Below, piece after piece: positions 44,060 through 60,844 of a stretch of DNA of 64,000 nt. Source of the DNA: Aquilaria yunnanensis (lineage: Eukaryota; Streptophyta; Magnoliopsida; Malvales; Thymelaeaceae); assembly GCA_039654915.1 (NCBI GenBank), contig CM077594.1, forward strand, positions 106,654,893 to 106,718,892, written 5' to 3'. Position 1 is the stretch's first letter, and each line of letters starts with the position of its first letter. Both the position numbers and the translations under genes were made by a program. The notes under the pieces are model-generated. The model did not search any database, had not been told where the DNA came from, and saw only the letters and a program-made list of their open reading frames with translations.

Positions 44060-46916
44060 TTAAACATTTCCTTGAGATAGCATTTCCATGAGGTCTAGCT
44101 CCTTCTTGATCACTTCACCTTGCATCATTTCAAGCGAAGGCAGCGCCGCCGTCGCGACCTCAGCGTTGCTCTTGTCGACAACAGATTCGTCAACGATAGG
44201 CCCAAACGGGTAGCTATAACGTTCGCCAAACAGTGCAATATTGTTAGAATCGAAATGGAAGCGATAGGCGTCGACATTGTCGGGGTGGTTCCAATCGGCT
44301 GCAAGTGCAACTGCTTGCGGCTCCGCCTCCGACAGGGCCATTTCCTGATCCTTGTCCCTGTTTTGGTTGCCTGTGGATGGAGGAAGAGTGACGGCCTTGA
44401 TGTAGTTTTGGAGTAGCGAGGTTTTAGGGTTCATGTCCTTGCACTTGTTGTTCCGCCGTGAGAACTGCCGTCTCTTGGTGGCATTCCAATGGTTCTTTAT
44501 TGTGTTCTCCGTTCGCCCGGGAAGTTTCCTCGCAATCTCCGCCCAACGGTTCCCGATCGCTTTGTGGGCTTCGATTAGTATCTTGTCCTCGTCCTCGCTC
44601 CATGAATCCTTCTGTAAATACAGTTATTACACATAAACATACAAGACAAAAAGTTACCATATATTGGTGTTCTTGAGATTTTCGACACTGACCTCAATTA
44701 TTAGTCATATAATCAGTATGTTATAATGACTAAAATCTCATCCAACTAAGAATTATCACTTTGCATGTCGGTACATTATAAAAAACGTGACATTGGAAAC
44801 AATAAAGAAAAAAAAAAGAATGTGTTGAGATATTTGTACATGTTTCATCAAATATTGTCCCAAACAAGACTACAAAATACATAGCAGTATACAAAATCAA
44901 AAGGTTAGTAGATCTTAGGAACGAATGATAAAAAAATATTAATTAAATGAGAAAAAATAATCCTAAATATTAAGTGTTAAAGTGTTATTAAGATTTTGAC
45001 AGGTTTTCTCAAAAAGCAAATTATGGTGACAGCGAGATTTCCATTCATTTTAATATAAGTAACTAAAACATACATACGCACCAATAACTAACTATAAACA
45101 ACAAAACGAATAGCAGTATACAAAACCAGAAAAAAAGAAAAAAGAAAAAGAAAGTAGTGCATCTTAGGAACTAATAATTCAAAAATATCTATTAAATTAG
45201 GAAAAAACAACCTTAATCTCGAGTCTTAAAATTGTTATTAAGATTCTGACAAGTTTTATCAGAGAGTAAGCTGTAATGACAGTATTTTCCTATTCATTTT
45301 AAGCCGCGTGTCAAAATATAGTTATAATTGACTGTAATATATATACACATACTAGCAATGGCGGAGACAGTAGGGGGGCTGGGGGGTGCCTGGCCCCATA
45401 ATTTTTTTATAAATTATATATATTATCTATGTATATATGTAAAAATAAAGCTAAAATACCTCATTATTTTTACTATGGCCCCCCTTAATTTTTTAGTATT
45501 GTTAAAATGAAGTCCGGCCCCTTCTAACTTAAAATTCTGGCTCCGCCCCTGCATACTAGCAACTTATTATAAGATACAAAATGAATTATTATAAAAAAAA
45601 AAAGTTAGTACATCTTAGGAACTAATATTTAAAAATATGAATTAAATTAAAAGAACAATTTTAATATCAATTTTAAAGTATTATTGAGATATTATTATAG
45701 GTTTTCTCAAAGAGCAAGTTGTGGTAACAACGCAATTTCTGTGTGCCAGAACATACTTATAATAGATTATTATGTATACTCACGAGTATTTCACTAGTTT
45801 GTCTGGATCCGTTATATTACTTATGTAGAAGATGGAAAATAGATAGAAAATCAAGAGTGATAATTTCAAAAAGATTGATAATTGAATAGAAACAAGTTGA
45901 ACAACCTTAATATCAGGTCTCAAATGGTTGTGCCATCTCTCCCTGCATTGTTTCCCAACTCTGCCAGCGAGCATCCTTGCGATTTGAGACCATCTCTTTG
46001 TTCCATACCTTGAAACCAACTGCACCAGTAGGCTGCAGAACTCGTACCATAAATTTGATATTCAACTCTTCAAAAACAATTCGTAAAAACAAGGAGAAGA
46101 AGAAGAAACCCAATTTATACATTCATACATAAAAAACAAAAAAACAACGAAACCCTAATTCATTAAGGAATTAATAATCGAAGAAAATGACAAGCTTGTT
46201 TTGCTTCAGACTGTGTCTCACCTATCCTCCTGAGGAGTCCATTGGCCTTTGATTATGTCAATCTTCCTAGCAGCCGATGTTCTGCTGCTTTTCTTGCCCG
46301 GCAGCCTCTTGCCGTTGATCTTCTTCCGAACAACACTCTCGTTCCACCCATTTTCTCTAGCCGCCGCGCAAGGGACCTCATCCACAACCTTATAATTCAT
46401 GGGCGCCACAGCCTCATGATTACCCACCAACCCATGATCCTTAAAGTTGACGGCCGTTTGGTAATCACTTAGCGCTTCGGCCGCCGGAAAGCCCGAGATT
46501 TTTGTCAGAGGAAAATCCGACCAGCCCTGGTGCAATCCATGCAAGAAAGCTTCCATGCCTTCGGTCACACAGGAAGGCATGTTGAAGTAAGCGTTGAGAT
46601 GATCGGCGACCGGGGACTCACCATTGAAAGGGTCGGTGCATGCCGGAGAAACCCCGAAGAAGGGGCTCTTGGATGACCCTTCAACGGTGAATTGATCAAA
46701 ACGATGCGAATTGGGCAGAGAATTGTAGGCATTAACGAGGGAGTCATTCGGGTGATGATCATGGTTAAGAAGGAAGTTGTGAAACAGGGCTTTTGAAGGT
46801 GGAGCGTGATGATCCGTAGCGAAGGTCTCGAGTTCGGGTTTCAATGGCGGATTGTTTTCCGGGAAAAGGGTGGAAAGGAAAGGAAAATCCTCTCGGAAGC
46901 TTGCATCAAACTCCAT
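44060..46916 (-). CDS. MYB118/MYB98-like: R2R3-MYB transcription factor, MYB98/MYB115/MYB118 type (3 exons, 457 aa)
   Basis: Exons 46916-46222, 46032-45906 and 44611-44060; all introns are GT-AG and the joined frame is open for 1374 nt. The start [11 protein letters not shown] was chosen because it resembles MYB118-type N-termini; an upstream in-frame ATG at 46970 would add only a CT-repeat-encoded leucine run. Residues 1-220 are an acidic/polar, poorly conserved N-terminal region. R2 (223-274) has tryptophans W226, W246 and W265 and the motif [18 protein letters not shown]3 (275-323) has W278, W297 and W316, [18 protein letters not shown], then SLLQNYIK. These two motifs are diagnostic of the clade acting in female gametophyte/synergid (MYB98, MYB64, MYB119) and seed/endosperm (MYB115, MYB118) programmes in Arabidopsis. 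The protein should bind DNA in the nucleus. Residue 232, at the exon 1/2 junction, is Ser where Arg is usual. Which member it is orthologous to cannot be told without a tree. Confidence 0.9.
45356..45551. mobile_element. hAT-type MITE (196 bp) in MYB intron 2
   Basis: Left end CAATGGCGGAGACAG, right end CTGGCTCCGCCCCTG: inverted termini of the common plant CAGGGGCGGAGCCAG hAT family. They are bracketed by a perfect 8-bp TSD CATACTAG (45348-45355 and 45552-45559). The middle contains 'ggggtgcctggcccc' and 'atggccccccttaa'. It lies in the 1294-bp second intron, away from both splice sites, so it need not disturb splicing. Confidence 0.88.
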
Positions 46917-47440
46917 GCAGAGAAGAAGGAGAAGAAGAAGACGACGAAGAAGGAGAGAGTGGGGTCTCAAGAAAGGAAGGATGGTTTAATGTGAGTGTAA
47001 GTGTTTGTGAAGTAACAGTAATAATGGAGGTGCTCAAATTTCTCTTTTCTGTGGGCATTTTATTAGTGAGAAATAGGCTGGGTGGGGGCACACGTGTCGG
47101 AATCAGAGTGCCTCCATGGAGGGAAATCCATGGCTGATATTGAAAGTTGGCTGTGGGCTGTTCGGCTCCTACTCGCTGGTGCGCTCAGGGGCAAAAAGGA
47201 CCAGACAATGATTGGGTCGTTAGAGGGTTTTGTAATTTCAGGGGTGGGGCTCAAAATCTCGGGCATACTAGGTACAGGTGGCAGACATGGGGAGGCCAGT
47301 TGATTCTTTTCAAGTATTTGTTTTCTTGTTGCGGTTTTCAGATCCGCCGACCCTGATGAAAACACAGCCGTCTGATTGGGATCTAACGGCTGGTTGTGAA
47401 ACTTCAGGTAGGTCCAGAAAACAAGAGAATTTGGGTGCAT
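46917..47440 (-). promoter_or_regulatory. 5' leader and proximal promoter region of the MYB gene
   Basis: Immediately upstream (higher coordinates) of the MYB ATG is a CT/GAA-rich tract (46918-46960, read as 'cttcttctcc' repeats on the minus strand), a common plant 5' UTR feature. The 125- and 97-codon frames here show no protein signature. No unambiguous TATA box could be assigned. Confidence 0.4.
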
Positions 47441-48473
47441 TTTAAGGATGTTCGAATTCCCACTAATTATGTTTTACCATTACTACCCTTTAATGCTACA
47501 ATTTTGTAAGAGAACAATTTTAGGGCCGTGCCCGTGTCTTACTTTATGAAATTCAATTAAGTGCAAGTATTTTCTATTTCGTTTTTTTTCTTGTTATGTC
47601 AATTTTTAAGGCACAAATTCTAAACCTGGGTCAAAAGTCAGCGGGTCAAAGGCAGTCAATTTCGTCTGCTGGCATTAAGTTCATACTCATGCAACAACAA
47701 ACCAAAATAAGGTCCCTTATACTTAGCTTTCTAAAATCTGCTTGATTGCTTAACTTTTATTCTATCTTCGTAAATGAATATAAAACAATTACCATAAATG
47801 GCCGTGTGAATTCCTAATGGGCAGAGAAATTACGGTATTAACGATAAGAAGTCGCTGCAACTGTAAATTTTGTCCTCATGGGTAATGAGGTTGAAATTCG
47901 GGAGGGTTTGTTTGAAAAGCCAGGATTGTTGTTGTCTACTGAGATTTTGTTATGTGCCATGACCTGGAACTAAAGTTATTTGTCGGGTTTTGTAACCGAA
48001 AATTCAATGCCTTCCCATTTCGGCTCTAATCCATTAATGACCATCATAATTAAATACTAGTATTATCTATCGATTTCTTTTATGCCTTAGAAAAAATAAT
48101 ATTCAAGTTACTGGCTGTCTATAATTCTATAAAATGGAGATTTTTTGGTGAAAAATTCGCAATTTATTTCCCTAAGTTTTGGTTAAGGCAAAGGAAAAAA
48201 AAATTTTGAAAAGAAACTTTTGTTTTATTTTTGTTATCTTCATTTTTCTTTCGGCCACACAGCAGGTTAAGTATCACAAATCAACGAGACTACTGCAGGT
48301 ATCAATACATTCTCATTAAATTTGCTTACTGGGGTTTAAGAACATTTAAGATCTGCTTCAATGTGCTATGCCTTTTATAAAGACCACAATAAATTTGATT
48401 TAAAAGTGAAAAGAAAAAAATAAGAAAAACAATTTCTACCTCTCATTTATGTACTCTCGAACATTAATTTGAA

Positions 48474-48503
<30 letters not shown>
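47441..48503. other. Intergenic DNA
   Basis: No gene seen. AT-rich, with an (AAT)n microsatellite at about 48474-48503 abutting the next TIR element. Confidence 0.55.
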
Positions 48504-48504
<1 letters not shown>

Positions 48505-49371
48505 GCCTAAATTCATGGTTGGTCCCTCAACTTTGCTAAGTCGCATGAGGTAGTCCTTAAACTTTAACTGATAATAACTTAGTCCTCTAACTTTGATAAA
48601 CTATGCAACTTAGTCCCTTAACTTTAAAAAATATAAAGAGTTAGTCCTATGAGGGATGGAAAGGAAGATGGTATTAGTTATTTACTGGAACCTTTTCTTC
48701 TTCGATGCGAAGTAAGAGTGTCAAGAAAGGCAATTGCCATTGGGGCTCCGGCACTACTGATTCTATTGTAAGATAGAAGATCTTGATGATGACAGCAAGA
48801 GACGCTGCCACTGGGCAAACAACGATGATAGATAAAAGCATGTGATTTTGAGGCCAGTGAGTGATAAAAGAGAGAGTGCAAAGTGAGATGCGGGGGTCTA
48901 GCAATTGAGTGGAGACAGTTTCTGTCTCCAATTTGTTGTGCCAAATTGATGAAGGCAAAGATGCCGCTATGGATGACCTTGAAGGATGCACTTGTAGGTG
49001 GCAGCAATGCGACCGATGACTCTATCAGGAGAGAGATCCTCAATTTGGAAATTGAGGGCGTGGAAGGAGAAATCAAAGATAGCAGATAGTGGGGATTTTG
49101 ATTCAAGGAATTCTACGAGATAAATTAGGAAGCGAGAACACTAGTGAGAGGAGGTCCTTAATTTGGAAATCAATGATGCTGGGAAACAAGGCCAACAGCA
49201 AAGATAGGTTGATGGTGAGGCTAGAAAGAAACACCATTTGTTATTCCGTACAATGAAGAACTAACAAGTACAATTTTTCAAAGTTGGGGGGACTAAGTCA
49301 CTTTGAATCATAATTAAAGGACAAACTTGCTTGAGTCAGTAAAGTTGAGGGATCAAATGTGGATTTTGGCC
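48504..49371. mobile_element. TIR element (868 bp) with GC-richer interior
   Basis: The left end reads GGCCTAAATTCATGG followed by TTGGTCCCTCAACTTTGC. The right end, inverted, reads GGCCAAAATCCACATTTG followed by ATCCCTCAACTTTACTGA. Such 'GGTCCCTCAACTTT' TIRs are common in plant DNA transposons. Subterminal 'ttagtccctt' repeats lie at 48540-48650. The A/T-rich flanks give no clear TSD, so the superfamily is open (Mutator-like favoured). The interior (48660-49100) contains a 142-codon minus frame with no recognisable domain. Confidence 0.65.
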
Positions 49372-49380
49372 TAATTAATA

Positions 49381-50222
49381 CTCCCTCCATCCCACGTTTT
49401 TAGTAACATTTCTGTTTGGCACGCAAGCCAAGACAAGCTATTTTTTGCCTCTTCTTTCCATTTTTGCCCTTTCTTTCTTCCTCTTTCCACCTACTAACGT
49501 CTGTTTATACCACCACCGTCGAACCTCCTTTGCCCAACCTGCTCGTCGGACCTCTGATTCCCATTGGTCCGTCGCCTACTTTCCTAACCTTGGCTAGACC
49601 TAGATTTCCACTGACTAGAGTCGTTCTCGATCTGCAGCCTCCCCGTCCGTCATCCTCGATCTGCCGCAGTCGTCTCGAATCGTCCGCCGTCCTCAAATCT
49701 TGGTGTCGATTAGTCGATCCATTGCCCCGCCTCAGTCGATTCGGCCTTTGATCCATCGATGCGTCGCATCATCCTCATCAATCCGTCGATCCGTCGCGTT
49801 GATCAGTTGTCGGAGTACGAAATCATGTTGATCACGATTCTCGGCCTAAATGCCTTCGATTTCGGCCTCTATCCCTCCTCAACCGTCTCATTGACTCATC
49901 TTGATCTGCTGCCTTGCACTCGATCTATCGATTATGATCCAATGACGACAAAAGGATGATGATGATTGGACGATGGCAGACGGACGACGGCGGAAGTGGA
50001 GGTAGACAAGTGATCGCAGAGGTGGAGGTGGCTAAACCAGTCGATCGAACCGGGTGAAGAAAAGAAGAGGAACATGCGTCTAAAATGAAATTGGAAAGTG
50101 AATGTGAAATGAGGGTAAAACTGTAATTTTGTACTCTAAAATTTGCTAAAAAGAGAAACGGTGCAAAGAATTTGGGACAGCTCAAAAAGGAATACGGTGC
50201 AAAGAATGTGGGACGGAGGGAG
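49381..50222. mobile_element. Stowaway-like (Tc1/mariner) TIR element with GC-rich cargo, 842 bp
   Basis: Begins CTCCCTCCATCCCACG and ends ATGTGGGACGGAGGGAG, the classic Stowaway inverted ends, with TA on each side (49379-49380 and 50223-50224). A second inner copy of the right end ('gtgcaaagaatttgggacag', about 50160-50180) is present. The centre (49500-50060) is GC-rich with C/T-rich and 'cgatcc'-type phrases, unlike an ordinary small MITE. It may be acquired host sequence. Its frames (for example 49416-49751) show no domain. Confidence 0.8.
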
Positions 50223-50811
50223 TAATAATAATCCTTTGACAATTAGAAAAGCTCGCAATTAACACAGATTTTTTTTAACTCTGTGAAGAGTAATATAATG
50301 TTTAATTCTCTATTGATGCTAAAATGTATCTGGAATAACAGCACTACTTCTCTATAATTTGCTAAAATTACAATTGCTTGCTTATGTTTTGCCAATGAAG
50401 CTATCATCCCACAAACCATTTCATATGTACTGAGTGGGGTAAAAGTTATATATGGTCCATTAGTTATAATGTTTATCTTAATATGGTCTCTTATTTTAAG
50501 TTTCAACTAGTGTTATTATATTATAAAGTTCTTTAGCTCATATATCGTGTCCTGTCTGAATTCATTCTATTAGTTTTTTTTTTTTTGTTATTTTCAACAA
50601 AAATTGCTAATATGACTGTGTTGAAAGCCCAGCTGAGACCCACACTAACACGGCGACCTTCTCTTTAATTAATATATGACTCCATTGTACAAAACTGAAA
50701 ATTTAGATCAAAACTGATAAAAACATATAGTTTTTGGGAATTCAAATGTGCATCACCAAACTCTTGAGCATTCTTGCAAATAGCTCATATACTTCCTCCA
50801 TATTCCGGCCC
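50223..50811. other. Intergenic DNA
   Basis: AT-rich sequence with no supportable gene. The 87-codon minus frame 50243-50506 lacks any signature. Confidence 0.5.
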
Positions 50812-51252
50812 TCAACAACTGGGATTTCTCATCGTATTGCAGCTAGCAACATCTCGTTGAAGCATTTTATCAAACAACAACCGCGCAACACATTTCTTTG
50901 CACATCCCATACAAACCAAGATCGCATTCTGCAGAACGAAATCGGATTTAAACCCACCATGAACGATTCTGGCGCCGTTGAGGTCGGACAAAGCAGCGCA
51001 GGCTTTGAGGATGAAGGAACAGGTGAAGGCATCGAGAAGAATGCCGAATTGTTCCATTTTGGATAGCAACAAGATTGCATCGAAGGGCGAGTCGCTCTGT
51101 GCAAGAAATTTGAAGCAGGAATTCCACAAAGAGACGTGGGATGTGTCATCAATGTTGGTAAAGAGTTGGTTGGCTGAGGAGAAGCATAGGGAGAGGGCGC
51201 ATATGGAAGCGATGAGAGAGAGAGGAAGGAAAGAAATGGGGACGTTGGTCAA
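50812..51252 (-). pseudogene. Truncated pentatricopeptide-repeat (PPR) gene
   Basis: A 146-codon frame carries HVSLWNSCFKFLAQSDSPFD, then a good P/L-type repeat (AILLLSKMEQFGILLDAFTC...SFILKACAALSDLNGARIVHG). It goes on through GGFKSDFVLQNAILVCMGCA to ARLLFDKMLQRDVASCNTM, i.e. two to three PPR motifs of the PLS class (organellar RNA-binding proteins). Decay is evident: residues are missing at the GARIVHG/GFKSD junction, 'SWNTMI' has become SCNTM, and the frame stops directly afterwards at RNPSC, whereas functional members run for hundreds of residues. The N-terminus is hydrophobic and not a clear transit peptide. I call it a relic. Confidence 0.75.
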
Positions 51253-53440
51253 CGGGAAATTTAAAGATTTTCAACAGAAGTAGTTCGGACCAGACAAGGT
51301 CTCATATCGACGAGGAACACAGGAAATCCAATCAAATGGAACCAGAGTTAGAAACCATGGAGAATTAATAACTAGAGTTGGGTGGATGATTTTGGTAATT
51401 TGGGATTCGGTGCCCGAAGCAAACAAAAAAAAAACCAGCAGCAAATTGATTCTAAATTAACGATGAAATACAGGGGAAGAGAGATAAATTTTTCACAGGA
51501 ATTGGGGAAAGAATATAGCTGGGTTGAAGCTCTTCAGGGATCCGGGACTGTTTCGCGAGCAAAGAACTCATTGTCGATTCATGTTTTGGTTGAAACGCAA
51601 TTGAAATCCTCAAAATTATGTGTTTGTGTAAGTTTTGGTCTAAAGTTCATGTTTGTACAATAGAGTCATCTATTCTAATTAAAACGAGAAGATCACCATG
51701 AAAGTGTGCGTCTCAGTAAGGCCTTTGACATTACTACATCAACAATTTCTGTCAAAGCTGCGAAGAAACTAATGGACCGGACTTAAGGACATCGCATATG
51801 AGTTAGAAGAGTGCAATTGCACGGTTGAGATAAAAGACAACATTAGGATAATTGTTCTAGTTAGGGGACCATAACTGAATTTTATACTTACCAAGTACTA
51901 ATAAAGAAGCAATTTCCAAAATTTTCTCACTTTTGGCCCATTCAAGAATATATTCTATAATTAGTAATTAGAGTTTTAAGTAATTTATTAATGATAGCAT
52001 GTATTTTTTTCTAAACCCTTAAAATTAAAGATATGAAGAATTGAGTTGAACAATCAAGAAAGGATGAACATTTGGGTTGAACTTGCCACAAGAAGTACCA
52101 AATTTCCCACCAATGGTCTACTCATGTACTAGTTTTCCCTCTAAAGTTTTATCTAGTACCAATATTGTTACTAATATTATAATTTGAGATCGGATATGTC
52201 AATAGTGTTACAATTCAAGACTGTATACGCTATCTTCTATTGAGAACCTAACAGTAAACACGAGAAATTATTGGATTTGAAATTTTATATTACTGATGTA
52301 TCTTTTAACAATTTTTAAAAACTCTATAATTTTTGTACAAGTTTGGACCGCAGCATTTGTAACCACCAGATTTGCCACTGGTTCTCCAAAAACAAAACTC
52401 AAATTCATCACCATATTCCAATGCATTTCTGATTACCTAAGTTCTGATCAAACGAAACTCACTAATCCATCCCGAAGCATTTTTAAGTCTTTCCATGCTG
52501 TCTTTTAATCACCTGAATTTCACAGACACCCACCACTTCACAGATCTCTCTGGGCAATTTCATCCTAAAGAGAATATTTATATACGATTCCTTACCCATC
52601 GTCCCAATTCCTCAATTCCTCACCTGATTCCTCAATGCCACCACATGGTTCAAGCAACTTCTGCCATCCTTAATTCTTCACCTACAGCTCTCAATTTCTC
52701 ACCCACTGTCAACTTCACCCAATTGAGTTCAGGCTTGATTCAAGGCATGACGGTTGTTTTATTACAAATACTAATCTGCAATGCTACCTCCTCCAACGTC
52801 ACCTTTATTGCACATTGGTGCACTGGGTGATAAAGGATGTAGTGGCTCAATCGATGCACAAAAAATGAAGACAGTAAATTATATAAATTATCTTAGAAAT
52901 ATTGAAAGTTATATCAACACACTGATTTCAAAACCAATAACTTATCACTTTTACTGTTAGATTTTTAACCATTAGCAACATATTCTATCTCAAACTGTAA
53001 CATTAGTCGCATATTCAGTCACAAACTATTACATTGATGGCAATATCAGTACCAGGAAAAAAATTATTGGAAAACCCAGTCCAAGAGCCAAACATTGGTA
53101 GGAAATTTAGTAATTTTCCCAGCACATATAATTCCGCCATATTAACACACTTCAAAGTATACTTTTATCATTCATATTTTTTGCCTTACAAGTCCTATAT
53201 CATTCAAGTGTCTTTCTTCCCACCCATAAGCATATACAGCTAAGTCAGCAACAACATATGCCCAGTTTCAGTTTTGGCACCAAAAAGCTTCTTCTACCAT
53301 TTACGATTTGGCTAAATATATTTTTACGGTTAGCGCCATGTGAGACAAAACGACAAAACCTCTGATCACTGGATTGAGAGATTGATGGCAACCATGATCA
53401 GACCAAGCATGCCATCTTCATCAGCTGGAACCACCCCCTG
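51253..53440. other. Intergenic DNA and helicase 3' UTR
   Basis: No second gene is supportable. Frames at 51382-51663, 52296-52508 and 52495-52830 lack motifs. The part next to 53440 must hold the 3' UTR of the minus-strand helicase; minus-strand AATAAA (tttatt on plus, about 52804-52809) is one possible polyadenylation signal. Confidence 0.45.
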
Positions 53441-57881
<4,441 letters not shown>

Positions 57882-58660
57882 AGCAACAGAATGTAGTAAC
57901 AAATAACAATGCCCTGAGTGGGTACAAGTATCAAATTGATGAAGCTGAAATCTTAGACTCAGAGCAAAAAAAACAAAGGAACATGAAAAGACAACGGACA
58001 AATGAATGCGCTAAGATGACAAATATGGCCATTAGCAATCGTATAGCTCCATGCAAGCAGCTCCAGGTAGCTCAATAGAAGCACAACGAATATGAAAAAT
58101 AGATTCCACCGAAAGCAGATGAATGGAACAAACTAACCCGCAAAAAGAACAGACGGGGTTCTAGAAATAGCCAGAAAAGAATGACCTTTAAATTGAAACC
58201 GAGACATCTACGCGCATTTTCTAGTATGGAAAAGGCATGTTCCAAGTTTGAAAGTCGAAATAAACACATGAATACCAAGCATGGCGAACCCATTAGTCTC
58301 AGAATTTCCAAAAATACAACCTTAATGCACAAAAAATTAAAAAGCCCACAAATCTATCTGCTGGCATTGAAGACACGGTCAAAACCAAGAACAGAAGGCA
58401 TGCCCACACACACAATGAAGAGCAGAAGACACACCCACACACACACAATGAAGTCCTAAGTTTGACCACCCACCAGAAAGACGAAACGCACAAGAAAAAG
58501 CCCAACTCAGAAAGCCATTAAAAATTGTAGATTTTTTCCTAGAAAAACACAGTATCAAACATGCAATGTTTGAGATTGAGAAATGAAGACCTAAATTTAA
58601 CACCATTTTGAAGCAAGGACGGGAATGTGGATGACGTACAGCGTTTGAATGTCGAAACCG
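57882..58660 (-). promoter_or_regulatory. 5' leader (possibly with an intron) and promoter side of the helicase gene
   Basis: Upstream of the helicase ATG the sequence is of mixed composition. The conserved coding region clearly starts at [10 protein letters not shown], although an in-frame ATG exists 40 codons earlier (58001). The residues that would be added (hydrophobic, Cys-rich) do not look like this family, so it is treated as leader. Plant homologues often carry a 5' UTR intron, which I cannot confirm. The CACA-rich run at about 58405-58447 is simple sequence. Confidence 0.4.
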
Positions 58661-60844
58661 ACGATCCTACTGCTGTTAGTCTCTAGTTTGTTTCTGCTCC
58701 TTCGTTCCTTCACCTCGGACCTCTCCCGTCCTCCTGGTGCTTCTTCCTCTTTTGTTGAGAAAAGGAAGTCTTTTGAGACAAAACACTGTATGGTGAGTGC
58801 GAGAATGGGTATGTATAGTTATATTTCCCCTCATGTAAGTTATGATGTTTTTACTTTTCAATTTTGTCCATCATATAAAAATTAAACAAATTTTATTTTA
58901 AATTTTTTGTAACATGAGTTTAAATGATGATTAAATTTTTTCTTTTAGATTTTGATTAGAAAAATTTTAAATAAAGATTAAAAAAATTATTGAGTTTTAT
59001 ATAGTAAAAAAAAATATTTCAATCTTTTTGGTATAGGTCAAAAAAGAATAGTTTTTCTTTTCTAAAATGGATAATAGTTATCGAGCGCCGAAAAATCAGA
59101 AAGCTTTTTTTTTTAAAAAAAAAAACTTTTTACCTTCCTTTCAGCTCGGTGCCCAAAGTCACTCAAATTAAATTTTCTCAATTAACCAAGTGTCATTTAC
59201 AAAATGAGAACTTTTGAACTATAATCGTCACCCCACTTTCTCTCTTGAATTTCAAAGCAATACAACTTAGTTTATGGTATTTCAAAAATATCTTATTTAA
59301 TTATTGGGGTATTTTTCTTGGTTATTTGCTAGAAACAATACCTCAAGATTTTCATGCCAAAGTAGCTATTTGTTTTTGCTTTAATATAAAGAAACATCTT
59401 TATAAGTATTAAAGTTTAAAATATAACTCTACAGTAAAGAGAATATGAGAATATTTGCTTTTTAGGACTACATGATTGGCCTTTATCAGGAATTTAGGAG
59501 AGGTAAGGTTCCAAACATCCTTCACCTTGATATCCCCAAACATCAAACACTAAAACTGAGGTTTTGGGAATTTAAAAGTTGATAGTTTTATTTTGGAATA
59601 GTGTTTAAAAATAGTGCCAGATGTTGACATAATGTATAAATGGTTGAGATAATTTCTCTATATCTCTAATACTGAAAACTAAAATTGAAGAAAAATTGGT
59701 AATTTAAAATTTCTATTAACTGTAAAAAAAATATTAAAAAAGTTAAAATCATAAAAAGATGACTATTGTATAATTTAAATTATGGTATTTAGAAGTTGTT
59801 ATTGGATGGTGTAAAAGAAGTATAGATAAAATATAAATTTTTAAAAGTAAATGAAGCAAAATATAGTTAGATCAAATCCAAGGATTATTGTACGTTTCCA
59901 GTATCTAAAAGACATCGCTTGCTATTGGTATCTAACTTCCCCCACCCCCAGCCCCCAAAAAAAAAATCCAACTTCGTTCGCAATCAAAAATTGAAAAGCT
60001 GGAAAAGAAAAAGTTGAATGGTAAATGGTTCTTGTAAGTGACAAATTATTGAATTGGATGACAATTTTATTTATATTTTTCCCCTCTTTCAATTGTATTT
60101 AGTATTCATGAGGTATGAAAGACTCGTGCATTGCGGCGATCATATAATGTCACAATATTAAATAAAATGACAATGAAAAAAAGTAATAAAAATAATTTGG
60201 GGACCAAGAGAGAAAATGTAAAAACTTTAGGTATTAAGACTTTAATAATTGACTTAGGAAAAGTTAGGAAAAAAAAAGACTTATTTCACTAAATAAATAA
60301 ATAAACCATGGTGACCAATATTTTAGTTTAGAAAATAAAACATCAGAAAAAAACAAAGAGATTAAACAAAAATACTATAATTTATTAAACTCAAAGTCTA
60401 ATATCAGAAACGGAAATAATATAGAGACTAAAAATGTGTTTCACAAAAAAGAAAAGTGAAAGTAGGAGAATAGTGAGATCGACCATCGAAAATATATTTT
60501 CATTTGAAAATTTCACCAATCTTCCAAAAGAAGCAATCCAACCCAATATAAAAAAAAATAAAAAAAAAAGACAGGCAACGGAGCGGGTCACAACCTAACC
60601 CAATACCGAAGGGCAAAAGCAGAAAAAAACTATAGTTTACTGTAGATAAAAAGGTGGTTAGAATATAGAGAGTTTTTAGGCGCACTTTGTAGCAAACATT
60701 TTTTTATATAAATTTTAATATTAAAAAAATGACAATAATAAATAATTAAAAAATTCTCATTCATAAATGGATGTTAATCAATTAAATTTTGCTTCATTTT
60801 AATTTTGGGTTGGGTTTTCTTTATGTTATATTCTTATTATTAAA
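58661..60844. other. AT-rich intergenic DNA
   Basis: No gene, RNA gene or bounded element is supportable. The 78-codon plus frame 58649-58885 starts in helicase-upstream DNA and has a hydrophobic start but no conserved motif. Homopolymer A and T runs are frequent. Confidence 0.5.

Noticed and set aside
46917..46970. Upstream in-frame MYB start giving a leucine-rich N-terminus (could look like a signal peptide)
   Set aside because: The leucines come from a CT repeat in the 5' leader; a nuclear MYB would not have a signal peptide, and the next Met fits the family.
47063..47440. 125-codon minus-strand frame upstream of the MYB gene
   Set aside because: No domain, biased composition and located in the promoter region.
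48678..49106. 142-codon minus-strand frame
   Set aside because: Within a TIR element and without a recognisable domain; possibly captured DNA but not supportable as a gene.
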